Assembly (NCBI GenBank): GCA_026416875.1 | Contig: JAOAEI010000005.1 | Span: 1 to 51,215, forward strand | Length of the DNA: 51,215 nt | Direction of reading: 5' to 3' | DNA from: Caloramator sp. | GTDB taxonomy: Bacteria > Bacillota > Clostridia > Clostridiales > Caloramatoraceae | Shown here: positions 10,036 through 19,431 of the stretch, one piece after another | Layout: each line of letters starts with the position of its first letter | Numbering within the stretch: the first letter of the stretch is position 1 | Notes under the pieces: model-generated | Databases searched by the model: none | The model's input: the letters and a program-made list of their open reading frames with translations, nothing else | Told to the model about the DNA's origin: nothing | Made by a program: the position numbers and the translations under genes

Positions 10036-10392
10036 ATGTCGAAAAAGGTTATAATCGATCTTGACTTTAAAGGAAAGAAAAAGGCAAAGGAAAATCTTAA
10101 AAAGGGGTTTGCTATAGGTGCAGCAATAGGAAGCGTTGTAGGATTGGTTTCAGGTATTTTAACAGCACCAAAATCAGGTAAGGAAACAAGGGAAGAAATA
10201 AAAGAAGAAGTTATGGAAGCGTCAAAGAAGGCTGCTTTGAAGATAAAGGAAACGACTAAACTTGTTAAAGAAAAAGTTGAAGAAAAGTTTTTAAAGAAAG
10301 AAGAACCAATAAACGAAGAAGTAATTGCGGAGGATACATCTAATGCTCAAGAAGTCCAAGAAAATACATCAGATGAAAATGCAAATGAATAA
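10036..10392 (+). CDS. YtxH-domain protein
   Basis: GFAIGAAIGSVVGLVSGILTAPKSGKETREEI; ORF track starts 10030 (GTG/ATG choice). Confidence 0.8.
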   Translation: MSKKVIIDLDFKGKKKAKENLKKGFAIGAAIGSVVGLVSGILTAPKSGKETREEIKEEVMEASKKAALKIKETTKLVKEKVEEKFLKKEEPINEEVIAEDTSNAQEVQENTSDENANE

Positions 10393-10403
10393 GAGGTGAC
10401 TTT

Positions 10404-10757
10404 ATGACACTAACGATAACACCTCAAGGGTTAATTTTAACTTTAATTGCTATTTTGCTCATAGTTATCACATTTTATTTAGTTAAGACTTTAAAAAAGT
10501 TAAATGAGCTAATTGATAATGCTAACTCTATTCTAAAGGACAATAAAAAAAATATAGATGAATCGCTTCAAAACGTAAGTCAAATAACAAATTCAGCAAA
10601 GCAAAAGATAGATTATGTAGATAAATTATTTAATCAAAATGGAGAAGCAGCTGCTTCGAAGGAAGGAATTGATTTAGTTACAACTATAGAGGCAGTATTA
10701 GCTTTAATAAATGAAATAAAGGAATTTTGGCCAAAGAAAAAAAGGTTTAAAAAATAG
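10404..10757 (+). CDS. small membrane protein, DUF948-like
   Basis: N-terminal TM then coiled-coil; pairs with YtxH gene. Confidence 0.55.
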   Translation: MTLTITPQGLILTLIAILLIVITFYLVKTLKKLNELIDNANSILKDNKKNIDESLQNVSQITNSAKQKIDYVDKLFNQNGEAAASKEGIDLVTTIEAVLALINEIKEFWPKKKRFKK

Positions 10758-10777
10758 CCGCTGTTGCGGCTATTTTT
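10751..10777 (+). terminator. terminator
   Basis: AAAATAGCCGC-TGTT-GCGGCTATTTTT. Confidence 0.8.
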
Positions 10778-11492
10778 ATGCAGGTTGAAACTGCATTTCT
10801 TTATAGTTTTTTTTATCCCTATACATCATCATGTCAGCAAAGGCTATCATTTCATCGGATGTTTTATAAAAATCTTCTAAAGATGCTATTCCAAAACTAA
10901 CGCTATGTTCAATTTGGGGGTTTTTTTGATTTAATTTATTTAATGCATCTTTTATTCTAATAATTATGTTATGCGCTTTTAAGCTGTTGCAATTAGGCAG
11001 TATTATTAAAAATTCATCTCCACCTATTCTTACAACATAGTCAGAGTTTCTTATATTCTTTTTTAATACATCGGCTACATTGATTATTAACCTATCGCCT
11101 TCGTGATGCCCAAGTGTATCGTTTACTTGTTTAAGATTATTGATATCGGCATAAATAATTGAAAGATCTTTATTTTCCCTTTTGTGTTTTTCAAATATTT
11201 TTTCAAGAATTTCAAGCCCGGCATTTCGATTATAGGTTCCTGTCATAATATCATAAGTTGCAAAATATTTCCATATTTTTATTCTTCGTTCAGTTTCTTT
11301 TTTTATTAGTATATAAAGAAGGGTAGCTGTAATAAAGATAAAGAAGATGCCTTTTAAAATTGAAAGCTTTACGAAGGATGTTTTTTCATCTGAATATTTA
11401 ACTATGAAATTATCTGAATAAAATATCCAGCAGAGACTCAATATTACGTAAATTAAGGCTATTTTAAATGCACCAAAGTTAAACCTTTTCAA
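10776..11492 (-). CDS. membrane-anchored diguanylate cyclase (GGDEF)
   Basis: Two TMs; DIMTGTYNRNAG, VVRIGGDEFLIILP (GGDEF). Confidence 0.92.
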   Translation of the reverse strand: MKRFNFGAFKIALIYVILSLCWIFYSDNFIVKYSDEKTSFVKLSILKGIFFIFITATLLYILIKKETERRIKIWKYFATYDIMTGTYNRNAGLEILEKIFEKHKRENKDLSIIYADINNLKQVNDTLGHHEGDRLIINVADVLKKNIRNSDYVVRIGGDEFLIILPNCNSLKAHNIIIRIKDALNKLNQKNPQIEHSVSFGIASLEDFYKTSDEMIAFADMMMYRDKKNYKEMQFQPA

Positions 11493-11640
11493 TCCTTATC
11501 TTCCTTTCAAAAGGAATTTTATGCTTATATTATACAAATAAATTCGACAAAATTCAACACAAGCCATAATTATATTGATTTTTTATTACATTTATTTTAT
11601 CTTAGCAATAAGAAAATACTTACTATATGGATGATTATTT

Positions 11641-12144
11641 ATGGAGCACAAATATAAAAACTATTTGCCTAAAATTCATGAAACTGCTTTTGTTGCAGAA
11701 GGGGCTCATATCATAGGGGACGTTGAAATTGGAGAAGAGGCTAACATATGGTTCAATTCCGTTTTGAGGGGAGATGTAAATAGCATAAAGATCGGAAGAG
11801 GAACAAATATTCAGGATAATACTACTGTTCATGCCTCAACAGGGCAAAGTCCAACGATAATAGGTGATTATGTTACTGTAGGGCATAATTGTATTATTCA
11901 TGGCTGCAAGATAGGAGATTATTCACTTATAGGTATGGGTTCAATTATTTTAGACAATGTTGAAATTGGGGAATATACTATTATTGGTGCTGGCTCTTTG
12001 GTAACCCAAAACAAAAAAATACCACCAAGGGTTTTATGTATGGGATCGCCTGCCAAGGTTATTAGGGAATTGACTGAAGAAGAAATAAAATACCTAAAAA
12101 ATTCAGCAAAACATTACATAGAACTTTCTAAAAATTATAAGTAG
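11641..12144 (+). CDS. gamma-carbonic anhydrase family / hexapeptide-repeat protein
   Basis: Left-handed beta-helix repeats; RGDVNSIKIGRGTNIQDNTTVH, GHNCIIHGCKIGD. Confidence 0.9.
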   Translation: MEHKYKNYLPKIHETAFVAEGAHIIGDVEIGEEANIWFNSVLRGDVNSIKIGRGTNIQDNTTVHASTGQSPTIIGDYVTVGHNCIIHGCKIGDYSLIGMGSIILDNVEIGEYTIIGAGSLVTQNKKIPPRVLCMGSPAKVIRELTEEEIKYLKNSAKHYIELSKNYK

Positions 12145-12152
12145 GTGATGAT

Positions 12153-12614
12153 ATGATTAATAATTCAAGATCCTGCTGAGGCCCTAAAACTGCTTCAGTT
12201 GAAGCTAAAAGAAAAAAATGTCCTGTATGTAATAGGGAAGGTGAAGAAGTAAGTTTAAAGACGGTAAAACATCTTGTTAAGGAAGACAATGTGGTTAGAA
12301 ATTTAGATTACTTCATTTGCCTTAATGAAGAATGTGATGCTATTTATTATGCAGATGATTTGGTGTATAAAAAGGAGAATGTAAAGGTACCGGTATGGTT
12401 TAAAAGGGATGCTAATCCTAAAATAATCTGTTATTGTAGCATGGTGACAGAGAATGATATTAAAAGAGCAGTTGAAAATGGTGCAAAGAGCTTGAAGGAT
12501 GTAATAATAATTACTGGTGCGATGAAAAATTGCAATTGTGAAATAAACAATCCTAAAGGAAAATGCTGCAGCAATGAAATAAAAAAAGTAATGGAAAGAT
12601 ATTTGGGCATTTGA
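12153..12614 (+). CDS. CopZ-like zinc/[2Fe-2S] protein with N-terminal in-frame TGA (putative selenoprotein)
   Basis: ATG 12153 with aggtgatgat RBS. MINNSRSC[U]GPKTASVEAKRKKCPVCNREGEEVSLKTVKHLVKEDNVVRN... is continuous with ORF 12291..12614. CPVC zinc site; Cys motif ICYCSMVTE...NPKGKCC as in CopZ N-terminal/BFD-like domains. Confidence 0.85.
12192..12205 (+). other. candidate bacterial SECIS hairpin
   Basis: GCTTC-AGTT-GAAGC, perfect 5-bp stem, G at loop position 2, 12 nt after the TGA at 12177-12179. Confidence 0.5.
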
Positions 12615-12672
12615 CAAAAATTAAAATAAGAGATACTATATAATTGACAAATGCTCAAAATGAGGTGATACT

Positions 12673-13497
12673 ATGTCAAATTGCAATACATGTCCTTCAG
12701 CTGCAACCTGCAGCAGTAAAGATTCAGGAACATGCACAATTAACTTTAATCCAAACAACAATATTAAAAAAGTTATTGCTGTAATGAGTGGAAAAGGTGG
12801 AGTTGGAAAATCTACGGTTTCTGTTATTATTGCAAGGCAGTTAATGGAAAGAGGTTATAAGGTCGGCATTTTAGATGCAGATATCACAGGACCTAGTATT
12901 CCAAGACTTTTAGGGATTAAAGATAAAAGGGCAACAGGCAATGAGGAATTTATTTTCCCTGTTGAAACAAATGATGGAATAAAGGCAATGTCATTAAACT
13001 TTCTGATGGAGGATGAAAATCAGCCTGTAATTTGGAGGGGACCTATAATAACAGGTGTAGTTCAGCAATTTTGGAATGAGGTTCTATGGGGTGACTTAGA
13101 TTACCTTATAATCGATATGCCTCCAGGAACAGGGGATGTTGCCCTAACAATAATGCAGTCCATCCCAATTACGGGACTTATAATGGTTTCTGTTCCACAG
13201 GATTTAGTTTCTATGATTGTTGCAAAGGCAATAAATATGGCAAGGAAGATGGAGATAAATGTTTTGGGAGTCATTGAAAACATGAGCTATATAGAATGTC
13301 CTGATTGTGGGAAGAAGATTAAACTATTTAAAGGAGATACTGAAAAGTTTGTAAAGGATTTAGGCGTTGAGCTTCTTGGAGAAATTCCGATGAATGAAGA
13401 TATAAATAATTTAGAATTATATAATGAAAATAGAGATAAAATTTCCAAAATGTTTGGGCCTATAATAGATAAAATATTAGAAAAAGTAAATGGATAG
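12673..13497 (+). CDS. Mrp/NBP35-family Fe-S carrier P-loop ATPase
   Basis: AVMSGKGGVGKSTVS deviant Walker A; Cys-rich N-terminus; IECPDCGKK. Confidence 0.92.
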   Translation: MSNCNTCPSAATCSSKDSGTCTINFNPNNNIKKVIAVMSGKGGVGKSTVSVIIARQLMERGYKVGILDADITGPSIPRLLGIKDKRATGNEEFIFPVETNDGIKAMSLNFLMEDENQPVIWRGPIITGVVQQFWNEVLWGDLDYLIIDMPPGTGDVALTIMQSIPITGLIMVSVPQDLVSMIVAKAINMARKMEINVLGVIENMSYIECPDCGKKIKLFKGDTEKFVKDLGVELLGEIPMNEDINNLELYNENRDKISKMFGPIIDKILEKVNG

Positions 13498-13514
13498 GAT
13501 TACCCTATCCATTT
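13488..13514. terminator. bidirectional terminator
   Basis: AAATGGATAGG...CCTATCCATTT. Confidence 0.65.
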
Positions 13515-14080
13515 AATATTATTAAAACTATTAATGTTGAAAAGATGCCAACTAATGTTCCTAAAATGAGCTCCCTGGACGTGTGACGGTTCATTTTAAG
13601 TCTTGCCCACCATGTTATGGGTAAAGCAATCCATAAAATGAGGGATTTAACTCCAATAAAGTTAAAAGTAAAGGTCAATGGACCAGCAATTCCACAGGCG
13701 TGGCCACTGGCCTTTATTTTTATTACTTTGTTTATAAATGTTAAAACAATGCTTGATAAAAGATAGGATAAAAATATTATTTTTATTTTATAAGGTGAAT
13801 TAAAATAAAAAACTAATATTGATCCTAATATGTATGAAAGTAAAGCAAAAATAAATGCTAATTTCCTTTCTCCCCTTCGCCCTTGCGCTTTAATAGATGG
13901 GATGAAGTTTTGAACAAAGTATGAAGATATTGGAATTAAAGTCAAAAATAAAATACAAAAGTATAACCATTTTATATCATTAAAAATTACTGTATTTTTA
14001 TAGATAAATAATATTACAAATAAAGCGAAACTGGGAACAGTAGTAATGATGCTTATTATTTTGGCTAATTTTAATTGCAT
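13505..14080 (-). CDS. PAP2-superfamily-like membrane protein
   Basis: KASGHACGIAGP...WWARLKMNRHTSRELILG resembles PAP2 motifs. Confidence 0.65.
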   Translation of the reverse strand: MQLKLAKIISIITTVPSFALFVILFIYKNTVIFNDIKWLYFCILFLTLIPISSYFVQNFIPSIKAQGRRGERKLAFIFALLSYILGSILVFYFNSPYKIKIIFLSYLLSSIVLTFINKVIKIKASGHACGIAGPLTFTFNFIGVKSLILWIALPITWWARLKMNRHTSRELILGTLVGIFSTLIVLIILNG

Positions 14081-14217
14081 AAAACCACCTCGATCAATGT
14101 TATCTATTTAACATATCTTACAATAAAATTATCTCAGATAAATTTTTCCAAGTCAACAAAATGCTACAAAATAAAAATATGTTATAATAAAAATAAGAAC
14201 AGTTTAGGAGTGATGTT

Positions 14218-15708
14218 ATGAACAATGTTTTAAATATTATTAAAGATTTTACCCAGACATATCATCAAAAGATTATATCCCTTGCTAGGGCTGCAGAAAA
14301 TTCATTGAATGTTCTTAATATAAGCAATGATGCAAAAAAATTAAAGGAAGAAGGAATAATTTGCGATCTTAACGAAGGGAATGCACCATATAGGCCAAGA
14401 TATATAGTTGTCGACTTTGAAAAGTTTTTTAAAAACGGAAGTGCTTTTTTAAGGCTTAACCCTCCAAAGGATATATGGGAGGCTACTAATAATCTTTTAA
14501 TATTATATAAACATATTCCATCAATAACGACTTTCCCTGTTTATATAGGGAATATAGATTATTTGCTCGAGCCCTTTATTGAAGATGAAAGGGAAGCATA
14601 TAAAGCTATAAAATTATTTTTAGAGCATATCGATAGGACTATAACGGATTCTTTTTGCAACGCCAATATCGGTCCTAAAAGAACGAAGGCGGGAGAAATA
14701 ATTTTAAAGATAACAAGGGAACTTCAAAATTCAGTTCCAAATATAACTTTAAAGTATAACAAAGAAACCGATGATGATTTTGCAATTGAGGCTATTTTAA
14801 CATCTTTGGATACTGCAAAGCCAAGTTTTGCAAATCATGAAATGTTTGTAAAGGATCTTGGTGAAAACTACGCTATAGCCAGCTGCTATAACGGTCTTCC
14901 GATAGGTGGAGGAAGCTATACCCTTGTTAGATTAAATCTTGCCTATCTTGCTAAAAAGGCAAAGGATGAGGGGGACTTTTTAGATAATATCTTACCCTAT
15001 GCAGTTGATGTGATGGCAAACTATATGGATGAAAGAATAAGATTTTTAGTGGAGGAGTCCAACTTTTTCCAAAGCAGTTTTCTTGTAAAGGAAGGGCTTA
15101 TAGATAGCGACAGGTTTACAGCTATGTTTGGAGTATTTGGCCTGGCAGAGTGTGTTAATCATTTTATAAATTCAGACAATGTTTTTGAAAGATTTGGACA
15201 TGGAGAATATGCAAATAGGCTTGGAATTAAAATAATTGAAAAGCTAAGCGAAGAAGTAAAAAAACATAAAAACGATTATTGTAAATTTTCTAATGGTTCT
15301 TTTCTTCTTCATGCCCAAGTTGGTATTGATACAGATAAAGGAATAAGCCCAGGATGTAGAATTCCAATTGGTGAAGAGCCAGAGCTTCCACAACATCTTC
15401 TACAGTCTGCACCCTTCCATAAGTATTTCCCTTCAGGAATAGGGGATGTGTTTAGTTTTGATGCTACAGCGAAAAATAATCCAGAGTTTATTTTGGATAT
15501 CATAAAGGGTTCCTTCAATAGTGGTTTGAGGTATATATCCTTCTATGGAAATGATAGCGATGTTATAAGGATTACTGGATATCTTGTAAAGAAATCAGAT
15601 ATTGAAAAATTAGAAAGAGGAGAACAAGTGTATAATGATGCTGTTATATTAGGTCTCGGTTCAGTTAAAAATCAAAGGATTCTTGAAAGAAAGGTAAGGA
15701 AAATATGA
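14218..15708 (+). CDS. yjjI: YjjI-family glycyl radical enzyme
   Basis: C-terminal DVIRITGYLVKKSD radical-loop-like motif; ASCYNGLPIGGGSYTLVRLNL; next gene is a YjjW-like activase. Confidence 0.82.
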   Translation: MNNVLNIIKDFTQTYHQKIISLARAAENSLNVLNISNDAKKLKEEGIICDLNEGNAPYRPRYIVVDFEKFFKNGSAFLRLNPPKDIWEATNNLLILYKHIPSITTFPVYIGNIDYLLEPFIEDEREAYKAIKLFLEHIDRTITDSFCNANIGPKRTKAGEIILKITRELQNSVPNITLKYNKETDDDFAIEAILTSLDTAKPSFANHEMFVKDLGENYAIASCYNGLPIGGGSYTLVRLNLAYLAKKAKDEGDFLDNILPYAVDVMANYMDERIRFLVEESNFFQSSFLVKEGLIDSDRFTAMFGVFGLAECVNHFINSDNVFERFGHGEYANRLGIKIIEKLSEEVKKHKNDYCKFSNGSFLLHAQVGIDTDKGISPGCRIPIGEEPELPQHLLQSAPFHKYFPSGIGDVFSFDATAKNNPEFILDIIKGSFNSGLRYISFYGNDSDVIRITGYLVKKSDIEKLERGEQVYNDAVILGLGSVKNQRILERKVRKI

Positions 15709-16538
15709 GGGCACCTGTTAATAAGTTAATTCCCTTCAGCAGCGTTGATGGACCAGGAAATAGATTTTCGATATTTTTTCAAGGGTGTAATTTTAATTGT
15801 CTATACTGTCATAATCCAGAAACCATAAACTTATGCAGTAGCTGTGGAGCATGTGTAGATGTTTGTCCAAATAATGCATTAGATGTTATTGATGGAAAAG
15901 TTGTATGGAAGGAAGCATTTTGCTTAAAGTGCGATTTGTGTATAAATGAATGTTCTAATCTAAGTTCTCCTAAGGTTAAATATATGTCGGTTGAAGAAAT
16001 TTTGAAGGAAATTATTAAATATAAAACTTTTTTATCAGGGGTAACGGTATCCGGTGGAGAATGTATGCTTTATGCTGAATTTTTAAAGGAATTATTTAAA
16101 GAAATAAAAAATTTAAACTTAACTTGTTTTATTGATTCTAACGGGCTTATTTTGTTTGAAGGATTTAATGATTTGTTGAATTTGACTGATGCAGTTATGT
16201 TAGATGTAAAATCCTTTGATGAAAGGGAACATATAATGCTCACAGGAAAAAGCAATAAAAACGTCTTAAAGAATTTAGTTTACCTAGGAAGTAAGGGAAA
16301 GCTCTATGAAGCGCGAACGGTTGTAGTTCCGGATGTATTAGATAATGTTAGCAATGTTGACAATGTAAGCAGGATGATAGCAAAGATTGATGATAAAATA
16401 AGATACAAGCTTATAAAGTTTAGACCACTAGGCGTTAGGAAGGAATTTTCAAAAATAAAAATTCCAAGCGATGATTTAATGGCAAAGTTAAAGGATATAG
16501 CCTTAAAGAATGGCTGTAAAAATGTTATAATAACGTGA
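15705..16538 (+). CDS. yjjW: YjjW-family glycyl radical enzyme activase (radical SAM with extra ferredoxin-like Cys cluster)
   Basis: GCNFNCLYCHNPE; CSSCGACVDVCPNNAL...CLKCDLCINEC insertion; overlaps upstream GRE gene. Confidence 0.87.
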   Translation: MRAPVNKLIPFSSVDGPGNRFSIFFQGCNFNCLYCHNPETINLCSSCGACVDVCPNNALDVIDGKVVWKEAFCLKCDLCINECSNLSSPKVKYMSVEEILKEIIKYKTFLSGVTVSGGECMLYAEFLKELFKEIKNLNLTCFIDSNGLILFEGFNDLLNLTDAVMLDVKSFDEREHIMLTGKSNKNVLKNLVYLGSKGKLYEARTVVVPDVLDNVSNVDNVSRMIAKIDDKIRYKLIKFRPLGVRKEFSKIKIPSDDLMAKLKDIALKNGCKNVIIT

Positions 16539-16552
16539 TAAGGAGGGATAGT

Positions 16553-17209
16553 ATGGTCCTTGATCAAAAGAAAGCCTTAGATGCTTTAGGGGAAATGAAA
16601 AAGTTTTTAGAGGAAAGACCGCAGCTAGATATTAATGAATTAAATCCAAAAGAAACAGTTTTAGTCATAGTTGATATGATTAACGGATTTTGTAAGAGTG
16701 GAAATCTTGCAAGTCCAAGGATAAATGCTTTGATTCCAGAAACAGAAAGAATACTAAAGCTTTGTAGTGAAAAAGGCATAAAGGCTATTGCCTTTGCGGA
16801 CAGCCATAGTGAGGATTCACCAGAGTTTAGCTCCTACCCGAGCCATTGCGTAAGGGGAACTTGGGAAAGCGAAGTTGTAGATGAATTAAAGGGGATAACC
16901 GATATAAGGATAATTAACAAAAATTCCACCAATGGCTTTTTAGAGGAAGAATTTCAAAATTGGTTAAAGGATAATCCACAGATTAAAAATTTTATAGTTG
17001 TAGGGGATTGCACTGACATATGTGTTGAACAGTTTTCTAATACATTAAAGGCGTATTTCAATATGAAAAATATAAAGGCAAGGGTTATAGTTCCAATAAG
17101 TGCGGTGGAAACTTATGATTTAGGATATCATTATGCAGAACTTTTAAATTTAGTTGCGTTAATTATCATGGCAGGAAATGGAGTTGACATAGTAAAGACC
17201 ATAAAATAA
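16553..17209 (+). CDS. isochorismatase-like cysteine hydrolase family protein
   Basis: VLVIVDMINGFCKSGNL...VVGDCTDICVEQF; RBS aggaggg before ATG 16553. Confidence 0.85.
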   Translation: MVLDQKKALDALGEMKKFLEERPQLDINELNPKETVLVIVDMINGFCKSGNLASPRINALIPETERILKLCSEKGIKAIAFADSHSEDSPEFSSYPSHCVRGTWESEVVDELKGITDIRIINKNSTNGFLEEEFQNWLKDNPQIKNFIVVGDCTDICVEQFSNTLKAYFNMKNIKARVIVPISAVETYDLGYHYAELLNLVALIIMAGNGVDIVKTIK

Positions 17210-17230
17210 GAGGATGCACTGCATCCTCTT
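17208..17230. terminator. bidirectional terminator
   Basis: AAGAGGATGC-ACT-GCATCCTCTT. Confidence 0.8.
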
Positions 17231-18497
17231 AACATTTATTTATCATTATATTTAATATCACATCATCGGTAACAGACATTCCTAATGTTCCAACTTTGGC
17301 AAGGTTGATTATTGTTTTTTCCACATCATCTTCTATTATTCCGTCATGCTTTGATACCTCAACTCCAGAAATAGCAAGAAGGGCTGATTGAACTGCTGTA
17401 GAGGCTGATGTTGCAAGTTTTAGAGCACAGCTTGGTTTTGCACCATCGCATATAATTCCAGTAAGGTTAGCAACCATGTTCTTAATTGCCTTTGTTATAT
17501 TGTCATATACTCCTCCAAGAAGATAGGTAATGGCACAGCTTGCACCAATGCCCGCTGCAACACCGCATCCGCAAACAGGTGAAAGCCTTCCTAAGTGGGT
17601 TTTTATGTGGTAGGTTATTAAATGGCTTATGGCAATAGCTCTAGCAAGCCTTTCCCTAGAGCAGTTTATTTTTTCAGCAACTGCCACAACAGGCAATATT
17701 GCGGTTAATCCCTGATTACCACTTCCTGCACTGCTCATAACAGGTAAGGTTGCTCCAGACATTCTAGCATCAGCTCCTGCTGCTGTAAGGGCCATAGCGA
17801 AGCTGTGAATGTCATCGGATAAAATCCCTTTTTTGATATTTTCAATAATATTTTTGCCAACATTAAGGCCATAGTTTTTGTCTAAACCTTCCTGTGCAAT
17901 TTTTTTGTTCATTTCAACGCCTTCAAGTAAAAATGCTATTTCTTCAAAATTCACTGATGTTGCAAATTCATATATTTCCTTTATTGAAAGCTTGTGGCTT
18001 TTAGAGGATAATGCTATTTCTTCCGTTTCATCATTTAAAATGACATCTCCATTTCTTTCAACATATATAATTTTATCGTGCTTATCCTTGATGATAACTT
18101 TAACATAAGAATCTTCTTTATAAAGAATAGCTTCTATATATAGCTTGTCCTTAGTTTCCTTGAGAAAAATTTTAACCTTATCATTTTTTAAAAAATTTTT
18201 TGCTTCAAAAAGTATTTTATCATTAACATCTTCAAGTATATTTAGCCCCTTATGGGAGTTTCCGATTAAACTTCCTACAGCTGCTGCAATATCAAGACCG
18301 ACCATGCCAGTATTTGGGACAGAAACCCCCATTCCGTTTTTTAAAACATTTTTGCTGACAAAAACTTCGACTTTTTCAGGAATACCATTAAGCTCATCCT
18401 TTGCCCTCCCACAACATAGTGCCACAGCTACAGGCTCAGTGCAGCCAAGGGCAGGCTTAACTTCACGTTTTAAAATGGTTAAACAGTGAGTTTCCAT
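17229..18497 (-). CDS. UPF0597/CyuA-like L-cysteine desulfidase or serine dehydratase alpha-like protein
   Basis: ALGCTEPVAVAL; GAGSGNQGLTAILPV-like; SPVCGCGVAAGIGA Cys motif. Confidence 0.82.
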   Translation of the reverse strand: METHCLTILKREVKPALGCTEPVAVALCCGRAKDELNGIPEKVEVFVSKNVLKNGMGVSVPNTGMVGLDIAAAVGSLIGNSHKGLNILEDVNDKILFEAKNFLKNDKVKIFLKETKDKLYIEAILYKEDSYVKVIIKDKHDKIIYVERNGDVILNDETEEIALSSKSHKLSIKEIYEFATSVNFEEIAFLLEGVEMNKKIAQEGLDKNYGLNVGKNIIENIKKGILSDDIHSFAMALTAAGADARMSGATLPVMSSAGSGNQGLTAILPVVAVAEKINCSRERLARAIAISHLITYHIKTHLGRLSPVCGCGVAAGIGASCAITYLLGGVYDNITKAIKNMVANLTGIICDGAKPSCALKLATSASTAVQSALLAISGVEVSKHDGIIEDDVEKTIINLAKVGTLGMSVTDDVILNIMINKC

Positions 18498-18515
18498 TAA
18501 TATTTCCCCCTCTAA

Positions 18516-19367
18516 TTATTCTTTTTTCTTTGGTTTAAATTCTATAATTTTTGATTTTAATTCCTCTTCTTCTGTAATGTGTTCGTGATTATAAAGGTGT
18601 TCTGAGCAATATGCATGTTTTCCAGCACATTTTGAACAATATCTAAATTCCATAGTAGGATCATCTGTATCGGTTATACCGCAGACGGTGCATTTGTGAT
18701 GATAATTTTTTGATTTTGGAAGTTTGCTTTTAAATTCTTTCCTTCTTAAGTATGAATATCTTCTTGTTTTTGTCCTTGTAAATATTTCGCTTCCAAAGAA
18801 TATTAGAAAGTTAACGACAGAAAAAAGGGCTGTAATTTTTGATGGGAAATGACCAAATAAAACAGCGTAGGCAAGGGATATCCAATAAATATAGCCTATA
18901 TATTTAACCTTTATTGGAAGAATAAAAAACAAGAGTATTTCCATGTTTGGGAAAAGGTAAGCGAAAGCTAAGAATAAAGATAGATTAAGATAAAATGATG
19001 TTCCGTATCCTCCTGTTATAAACATGGCAGCTATTGTTGCTAAAGTTCCTATAAGGTAATAAAGATTGAACTTAAAGGAACCCCAATAATTTTCAAGGGA
19101 TGAGCCTATCATGTAATAAAAATAGAGGGTTATTATAAGCCAGAGGGGGCTAGAGGTTGGTGGGATAAAAAGGAATGTAACAAGACGCCAAATTTGCCCC
19201 TTTAAAACAAGGCTTGGAATGAGCATAAAATTTTCAATAATGGATGGATTAAAAGTAGAGATTAAATAGGTTGCAAAGGTTAAAGTTACGATATATAACA
19301 TCAAATTTTTTATTGAATATTTATAATATTTGTTTTCCATTTTATAAAGCCACTTCATTCCAATCAT
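18516..19367 (-). CDS. rhomboid-like membrane protein with C-terminal zinc-ribbon-like domain
   Basis: Derlin/rhomboid-like TM pattern (GQIWRLVTFLFIP, WGSFKFNLYYLIG) without GxSG; CTVCG...YCSKCAGKHAYCSEH. Confidence 0.65.
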   Translation of the reverse strand: MIGMKWLYKMENKYYKYSIKNLMLYIVTLTFATYLISTFNPSIIENFMLIPSLVLKGQIWRLVTFLFIPPTSSPLWLIITLYFYYMIGSSLENYWGSFKFNLYYLIGTLATIAAMFITGGYGTSFYLNLSLFLAFAYLFPNMEILLFFILPIKVKYIGYIYWISLAYAVLFGHFPSKITALFSVVNFLIFFGSEIFTRTKTRRYSYLRRKEFKSKLPKSKNYHHKCTVCGITDTDDPTMEFRYCSKCAGKHAYCSEHLYNHEHITEEEELKSKIIEFKPKKKE

Positions 19368-19431
19368 CCCTTCAATTGTATTTTAATTATATTATAACCT
19401 AAAACCAAATTTTTTTCATTAAATTTGAGTA

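Noticed and set aside
12291-12614. ORF-track start (GTG 12291) for the CopZ-like protein
   Set aside because: Upstream frame with strong RBS encodes the conserved CPVC zinc site; only a TGA interrupts it.
12303-12658. Minus-strand ORFs over the CopZ-like gene
   Set aside because: Shadow ORFs opposite a gene with clear motif content.
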